A stretch of 64,000 bases of DNA from Mycobacterium gallinarum (GTDB taxonomy: Bacteria; Actinomycetota; Actinomycetes; Mycobacteriales; Mycobacteriaceae). The stretch is from assembly GCF_010726765.1 (NCBI RefSeq), contig NZ_AP022601.1, positions 4,154,001 to 4,218,000 of the forward strand, read 5' to 3'. The notes under the pieces were generated by a model. That model was not told where the DNA came from. It searched no databases and worked only from the letters and a program-made list of their open reading frames with translations. Positions 59,880-64,000 of this stretch are shown one piece after another. The position numbers were made by a program, and so were the translations under genes. The stretch's first letter is position 1. Each line of letters begins with the position of its first letter.

Positions 59880-60719
59880 TCAACCGTTTTGGGCGGCGAC
59901 CCTGGCACGTTCCTTCATCGAGGCGACCACACCGCCGTCGTTTAGGATGTCGGTGCCGGTGAGATAGCCGGCTTTGTCGCTGACGCAGAACGCCAGCAGG
60001 TCGGCCATCTCCTCGGCCTTGCCCCAGCGCGGGACCGCGGCGTCGGCGACCATCGCTCCGGCGCCTGCCTGCTCCTCGAGCCTGCCCATCTCGGTGTCGA
60101 CGGACCCCGGAGAGACCGAGACGATGCGCAGACCCTTGCCGTTGAACCGCTCGCACTGCGATGCGCTGTACCACCGGACGAAGCTCTTGCTGATCGCATA
60201 GGCGATACCGGATCGCGCCTCGTCGCCGGCGATGTCGCAGGCAGGCAGTACCGCCGCCATGAAGGCTGCTTCGTCGGTCAGGGCTTTCGGAAACTCCGCG
60301 ACCGGAATGAGCTCGTCGGGCAGGATGTGGGCCGCCATCGATGCGACGTTGACGATCGCCGCGCCCTCGGGCGCCGTCTCGTAGAAGACCTCGTCGACGT
60401 TGACCGTCCCCACCGCGTTGGTCCGCATGACGTAGTCGGCGTCGCCCATGCTGGGGCTGACTCCCGCCGTGTGGATGACGGAGGCGAGGGTCCCGAGGCT
60501 GGTTGCCGTTTCAAACAGCCGGGTGACCGCCGACCGGTCGGTGACGTCGCAGTTGACGGCGGTAACGGTGATTCCGAGACCCTTCAGCGTCTCGGCGGCG
60601 GCGTCCAGACGTTCCTGCCTGACGTCGCAGAGCACCAAGGTGTGGTCTGGGCCGACGATTTTTGCCGTGGCCAGGCCCATGCCGCCCGCGCCGCCCGTGA
60701 TTACCGCCACTCGAGTCAT
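59880..60719 (-). CDS. Short-chain dehydrogenase/reductase
   Basis: 279 residues. Classical SDR with TGGAGGMGLATA as cofactor loop, NCDVTDR, HTAGVSP (variant of NNAG), NVASMAAH and active site YAISKSF (YxxxK). SPGSVDTEMGRLEEQ and the C-terminal GTDILNDGGVVAS are also typical. The start is ATG 60719 (MTRVAVITGG); the longer frame to 60797 is not conserved. Divergent from the small secreted protein gene across 132 bp. Substrate unknown. Confidence 0.86.
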   Translation of the reverse strand: MTRVAVITGGAGGMGLATAKIVGPDHTLVLCDVRQERLDAAAETLKGLGITVTAVNCDVTDRSAVTRLFETATSLGTLASVIHTAGVSPSMGDADYVMRTNAVGTVNVDEVFYETAPEGAAIVNVASMAAHILPDELIPVAEFPKALTDEAAFMAAVLPACDIAGDEARSGIAYAISKSFVRWYSASQCERFNGKGLRIVSVSPGSVDTEMGRLEEQAGAGAMVADAAVPRWGKAEEMADLLAFCVSDKAGYLTGTDILNDGGVVASMKERARVAAQNG

Positions 60720-60851
60720 ATCTGGACCGTATACGGATCGCGTCGACGTTACATATCCCGGGTCGGATGTCACAGTGCCGTCAGAGCGTTTAGCCATCCC
60801 GTAAGGTGGTTACGTCTACTAATTAGCCGGACGAGTCGCGATGCTGGAGTG

Positions 60852-61133
60852 ATGCAGATGCCTTCGATCAAGACCACTGTCGCCGCGATTTCCTTCGCAG
60901 GCGGGCTTGCTGCGGCGAGCCTCGGCTTTGGTGCCGGGCTCGCTATTGCCCAGCCGCCTCCGTGCTCGATCCCCCAGGGCGAGATACCGCCACCCCATGC
61001 CCCGCCGAAGCCGACCCAGGTCTGGCTTGGCGAACCCGTGGTGTGGACGTCCGGCTGGGGCGGTCGCTGGGGCGTGTGCAAGAACGGCCAGATGCTCACG
61101 CTGTCGTCGAACATCGTCACCGGCGGCGGATAA
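60852..61133 (+). CDS. Small secreted protein, proline-rich
   Basis: 93 residues. Sec signal peptide KTTVAAISFAGGLAAASLGF...IAQ; mature chain PPPCSIPQGEIPPPHAPPKP, then QVWLGEPVVWTSGWGGRWGVCKNGQML. Two cysteines could form one disulfide. ATG 60858, six bases on, is an equally good start (GGAG at 60845). No family is recognised; comparable small exported proteins with a W-rich tail are common in mycobacteria. The stop lies 5 bp from the convergent TPR-like gene. Confidence 0.68.
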   Translation: MQMPSIKTTVAAISFAGGLAAASLGFGAGLAIAQPPPCSIPQGEIPPPHAPPKPTQVWLGEPVVWTSGWGGRWGVCKNGQMLTLSSNIVTGGG

Positions 61134-61138
61134 ACCGA

Positions 61139-61861
61139 TCAAGTCCCGTCGCGCTCCGCGGCGTCGCGAAGTATCTGCTGCAAGCGCTCCATCGGGGTGC
61201 CGGGCTCGAGGCGCAACTGTGAACCGTCCTCCGTTGTCGTGCCACCGGCCTGCGCTGGCGGCGGTGATGCGGCCGGGACCTCAGGCGCTGGCGGAGGCGG
61301 CGGTGGTGCGACCTGCGCGGCGCCGATCTTCTGATTCAGACGGGGCAGTGCCTCGTTGCGTAGTGCCTGCCGTTGCGGATCCGGATCGGTGTTGCCCGCA
61401 AAGCACCCCTGCGGAGCTTCCTCAACCACGGTTCGCGCACCGATGAAGTACGCGACCGCGGTGCGGCCGTCGAGCACGGCAGCCGCCCGGTCGCCTAACG
61501 TCTCGCGGACGAGTTCGAGATTGACCCGCACCGAACAGGATTCACCGGTCGGGCTGCGCGACAGACTTTCGCTGAACTGGCGGTCCGCCTCCTCCAGCCT
61601 GTTGTCGAGCACCGCGAGACTGCCTGCGGCGAAATACGCTTTGGCCGGTTCGATGACATTGAGCACGGTCAGCGAGTCGACGGCCCGGCGTAACCCTGCG
61701 TTGTCCCGCTCGGTGAACGCCGTGACGGCCGACTCCCCCGCGATCACCACCGAGAGCGACTTGACGATCACCATGACGAGAAGCAGCGCGATCGGCGCGG
61801 AGAACACCAGCAATCGCCGTCGCAGCCGCAGCCGCGCGGAACCGCTCCGCCACCAGGTCAC
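61139..61861 (-). CDS. TPR-like membrane protein of a Bat-type operon
   Basis: 240 residues. An N-terminal membrane helix (LLVFSAPIALLLVMVIVKSLSVVI) anchors the protein. A helical repeat region follows (NVIEPAKAYFAAGSLAVLDNRLEEADRQFSESLSR), similar to the TPR-like BatC/BatE type in Bat operons. The C-terminal part is proline-rich then LEPGTPMERLQQILRDAAE. The ATG at 61861 overlaps the vWA gene stop (ATGA). Probably the distal member of a membrane complex with the two vWA proteins. Confidence 0.74.
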   Translation of the reverse strand: MTWWRSGSARLRLRRRLLVFSAPIALLLVMVIVKSLSVVIAGESAVTAFTERDNAGLRRAVDSLTVLNVIEPAKAYFAAGSLAVLDNRLEEADRQFSESLSRSPTGESCSVRVNLELVRETLGDRAAAVLDGRTAVAYFIGARTVVEEAPQGCFAGNTDPDPQRQALRNEALPRLNQKIGAAQVAPPPPPPAPEVPAASPPPAQAGGTTTEDGSQLRLEPGTPMERLQQILRDAAERDGT

Positions 61862-62790
61862 GTGGCCACCTCCGCGCTGACGACTCGGTTGCGCCGGAGG
61901 TCGCGCAGCACGAGGTAGAGCTCGATCAGGATGAGGATCGCGGCGCCGACGGCCGGTAACCAGTACGTCTCGGTGCCTGTTTCGGTTGAGGTGAGTGCGG
62001 TGGTCGGCGCATCCGTTGCGCCGTCCGGCAGCTCCGCGGACAGAGGTGCGGCGTCGGGCCGCGCGACGTAGGGGACACCGAGTTGATCGGCGACACCTCG
62101 TAGCGCGGCCTCGTCGACGGAAGTGCCGTAACCGAGCACAGCGCCACCGTCGACCGATCCGGCAGGCGGTGCGAATTCCCTTGGCGGGAGCTCGGACTCA
62201 GGTGCGCCTGCGCCCAGATAGAAGACGAGCGTCGTGGCCCGTGGATATTGCTGGACCGCGCTGATCAATTGGTACCTCAACACGGTGCCCGCCGCGCCGG
62301 CGTTGGTCTGGGTGGCGGTGTCGGGCCCGTTCGCATAGGGGACCAAGGTGTCCAGGACCGGACGTAGGCTCCATGTGTCAGCCGACAGCGGCCAGTCCAG
62401 CGACGGAGCCGACGCGAATCCGATGACCGCGAAGCGTCCGCGCGGATAGCGGTCGACCAATACCTCGAGGTCGTCGCGCGCGACGTCCATCCGGGTGCGG
62501 CCGTCGAGGTCGCGAACCGCCATGTCCGGTGATCGGTCGACGACGAGGAACACGTTCGGTTCCAGGTCGCCCGCGCTGCGTGTCGTGCTCTCGTCGTCGA
62601 CCGGGATCACCACACGAGTCGCTGCCACGACGAGCAGCAGAGCCGCGGCGCTGATGAGGAGCCACCGCCATAGCGCCGTCCGGTTGCGCCCGGAGGCTCG
62701 CCACCGCCGCAACGCGAGAATCTGCGCGACGATCAGCAGCACCGCCATGGCGACCAAGAGCAGTGTCGGCAGGACCGGATGCAGCGTCAT
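61858..62790 (-). CDS. Von Willebrand factor A-domain membrane protein with altered MIDAS
   Basis: 310 residues, two membrane helices at the start and one near the C-terminus (YWLPAVGAAILILIELYLVL), with an external vWA domain between. FLVVDRSPDMAVRDLDGRTRMDVARDDL corresponds to the MIDAS region; the expected DxSxS reads DRSPD (residues 85-89), so the last metal-ligand serine is aspartate. Such proteins in MoxR/vWA operons act as membrane chaperones or scaffolds. ATGA overlaps on both sides give strict coupling. Confidence 0.82.
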   Translation of the reverse strand: MTLHPVLPTLLLVAMAVLLIVAQILALRRWRASGRNRTALWRWLLISAAALLLVVAATRVVIPVDDESTTRSAGDLEPNVFLVVDRSPDMAVRDLDGRTRMDVARDDLEVLVDRYPRGRFAVIGFASAPSLDWPLSADTWSLRPVLDTLVPYANGPDTATQTNAGAAGTVLRYQLISAVQQYPRATTLVFYLGAGAPESELPPREFAPPAGSVDGGAVLGYGTSVDEAALRGVADQLGVPYVARPDAAPLSAELPDGATDAPTTALTSTETGTETYWLPAVGAAILILIELYLVLRDLRRNRVVSAEVAT

Positions 62791-63752
62791 GGTCGCACCA
62801 CCAGCGGCCACAGCACCAATGCGGTGAGCGCTAACAGCGCCAATACCAGTGGTATATCGGGCGTTTCGACAGCGCTGACGGCGGCATTCTGAGACTCAGT
62901 CGACGGTGGGGGGTGATCCCTGATCTCGGCGAGGTCGGCGTTCGTATCCGAGTTAACCGGGAACGAGCGGCCGCCGCTCTCACGCGCCAGTGCGTCCAGT
63001 GCTCCGTTGTCCATCTCGGTGAACATAAGGTTGACCTGCACACCGGCTTCCTGCGCCAGATCGCGGACCCCGTCGGGGGTGAACAGCGCGGGGCGGGGGT
63101 CGCCGGGGGAGCGTAGCGACCCGGGTCCGACGTAGATGAGCGAACGCCGCGGTGCGTTCGACTGGTCAACCGACGGAAAGCCCGTCAGGCACATCGCCAG
63201 CACATCTTCGACACCGCCGGCGTAGTTCGTGTAGTCCAGAGCGGGAGCCCACGCAGCGGCATCGCCCGACCCACCGGCGTAGGCATTGAATCGACCTGCC
63301 GCGTATTGATAGTCGCGCGTCATCGGCACGATTCGCCGGTCGGCGGTGGTCAACCCGATGCGCTGCGTGCTGAAGTTCGCGACTTCGGTCGCGAAGCGTC
63401 GCAGCGTTGCCCGGACATCGGAGTCGGTTGGCGGACCGCCCATGCACAGCATGATGTCCTCGGGCTGGGCCTCCTGGGATTGCCTTGCGGCCGAGGGCAA
63501 TCCAATCGGTCGGGCGGCAGCGACCACGGCCGCTCCGAAGATCACCGTCAGCAACGTGATGGCGACGAAGGCCGACAGCGTGCGCAGCCGCGCTGCGCGT
63601 CGGTACTCCGGCAGGCGGGTCAGCCGGTCGACGTTCGCCAGTAGACGCAGCCGCCGCCGCTCGGTACGCGTCGGCCTCAACAGCACCGCCGAGATACAGC
63701 TCGCCAATCCGAGACATCCGGCGATCGCCACGACCCACCACGTCAGTTCCAT
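62787..63752 (-). CDS. vWA-like membrane protein without MIDAS
   Basis: 321 residues. Two N-terminal membrane helices (WVVAIAGCLGLASCISAVLL, LSAFVAITLLTVIFGAAVVAAAR) and a final C-terminal one, enclosing a vWA-like domain. At the MIDAS strand the sequence reads EDIMLCMGGPPTDSD, so the metal-binding residues are absent. Residues SLIYVGPGSLRS and VQVNLMFTEM fit the vWA core strands. It is the middle of the overlapping operon; a paired arrangement of one vWA with and one without MIDAS occurs in Bat-type operons. Confidence 0.78.
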   Translation of the reverse strand: MELTWWVVAIAGCLGLASCISAVLLRPTRTERRRLRLLANVDRLTRLPEYRRAARLRTLSAFVAITLLTVIFGAAVVAAARPIGLPSAARQSQEAQPEDIMLCMGGPPTDSDVRATLRRFATEVANFSTQRIGLTTADRRIVPMTRDYQYAAGRFNAYAGGSGDAAAWAPALDYTNYAGGVEDVLAMCLTGFPSVDQSNAPRRSLIYVGPGSLRSPGDPRPALFTPDGVRDLAQEAGVQVNLMFTEMDNGALDALARESGGRSFPVNSDTNADLAEIRDHPPPSTESQNAAVSAVETPDIPLVLALLALTALVLWPLVVRP

Positions 63753-64000
63753 GTGCGGATCAACTCCTCGGCGGAGTCACTCACGAATGCGACGTCGACG
63801 TTCGAATCGGCGTTGAACTGAGCGTCGATCAGGTCCGCCAAAACCGGTGCCGCCACGGCCAACTCGCCAATAGCGATGGCGTGGACTTGCATGTATTCAG
63901 CACGCACACCGGTGGCAGCGTGCAGAAACGCCCGCAGCTCGCGGCTGACCGCCGCAGCGGCGGGAGCCGACGCCAGTTCACCCGCGCGATAGCGCTCACC
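63743..64000 (-). CDS. Distal part of an operon gene running off the window
   Basis: The last 85 codons and stop of a minus-strand gene; the start is beyond 64000. The visible sequence ends SAEELIRTWN and contains AAAVSRELRAFLHAATGVRAEYMQVHAI, helical and hydrophobic-charged. Its stop overlaps the vWA-like gene start by ten bases. In MoxR/vWA operons this position often holds a DUF58 or membrane-associated protein; the fragment is too short to identify. Confidence 0.6.
   Translation of the reverse strand, partial: GERYRAGELASAPAAAAVSRELRAFLHAATGVRAEYMQVHAIAIGELAVAAPVLADLIDAQFNADSNVDVAFVSDSAEELIRTWN

Overview
The window is a chromosomal segment of a mycobacterium, most likely a fast-growing environmental species (Mycolicibacterium group). 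It is GC-rich and densely packed, with many GTG starts and ATGA/GTGA stop-start overlaps. It carries the mycobacterial cell-wall galactan export block (bpa, wzt, glfT1, wzm) next to hisC2, echA21 and orthologues of Rv3773c, Rv3777 and Rv3778c, in the general order I recall from M. tuberculosis Rv3772-Rv3783. Mycobacterial hemophore-like proteins, F420-type oxidoreductases and DUF222-HNH (13E12-type) proteins also occur. Assignments rest on reading the sequence and on family knowledge; no search was run.

Left part (1-8.9 kb). A nearly complete alkylsulfatase gene lies behind a decayed IS110-family element. Upstream is a tight operon of a short-chain dehydrogenase and two tandem imine-reductase-like enzymes, divergent from an HxlR regulator, with two perfect inverted repeats between them. 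A phosphodiesterase/YjbR pair follows. A 1.2 kb lower-GC islet bounded by 52-bp direct repeats is inserted at the 3' end of a DinB-family gene. Two tRNA genes, Arg(ACG) and Ser(GCT), follow.

Middle part (9-31 kb). hisC2 and its coupled partner, echA21, an epimerase/membrane-protein pair, and a second, intact copy of the IS110 element whose non-coding end probably encodes a bridge RNA. Then a MocR regulator, tRNA-Ser(TGA), a MarR/quinone oxidoreductase pair and a class-V aminotransferase homologue that lacks the PLP lysine. The bpa-wzt-glfT1-wzm operon links a proteasome activator to galactan synthesis and export. A DUF222-HNH protein, GtrA and rhomboid membrane proteins, a VOC/nitroreductase pair, a hemophore-like protein, a secreted protein and lipE follow.

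Right part (31-64 kb). PPOX-type flavoprotein, glutaminyl cyclase lipoprotein, hrpA, a non-canonical methylenetetrahydrofolate reductase, selO, a TetR-controlled oxygenase operon with a long palindrome in its promoter, a metallophosphoesterase divergent from a helD-type helicase across an 18-bp palindrome, a MarR/MFS efflux pair, a Ski2-like helicase (DUF3516), a second DUF222-HNH gene, an MHS transporter coupled to an HD-like hydrolase, a Tat-exported GH16 glucanase with an AraC regulator, an LLM oxidoreductase, and a Bat-like operon (TPR plus two vWA-like membrane proteins) running off the right edge.

The most unusual items are the direct-repeat islet at 7-8.2 kb, the IS110 pair placed at identical distances from start codons with a candidate bridge RNA, and the imine-reductase operon with its HxlR operators. 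No CRISPR array, rRNA, phage or plasmid replication module was seen.
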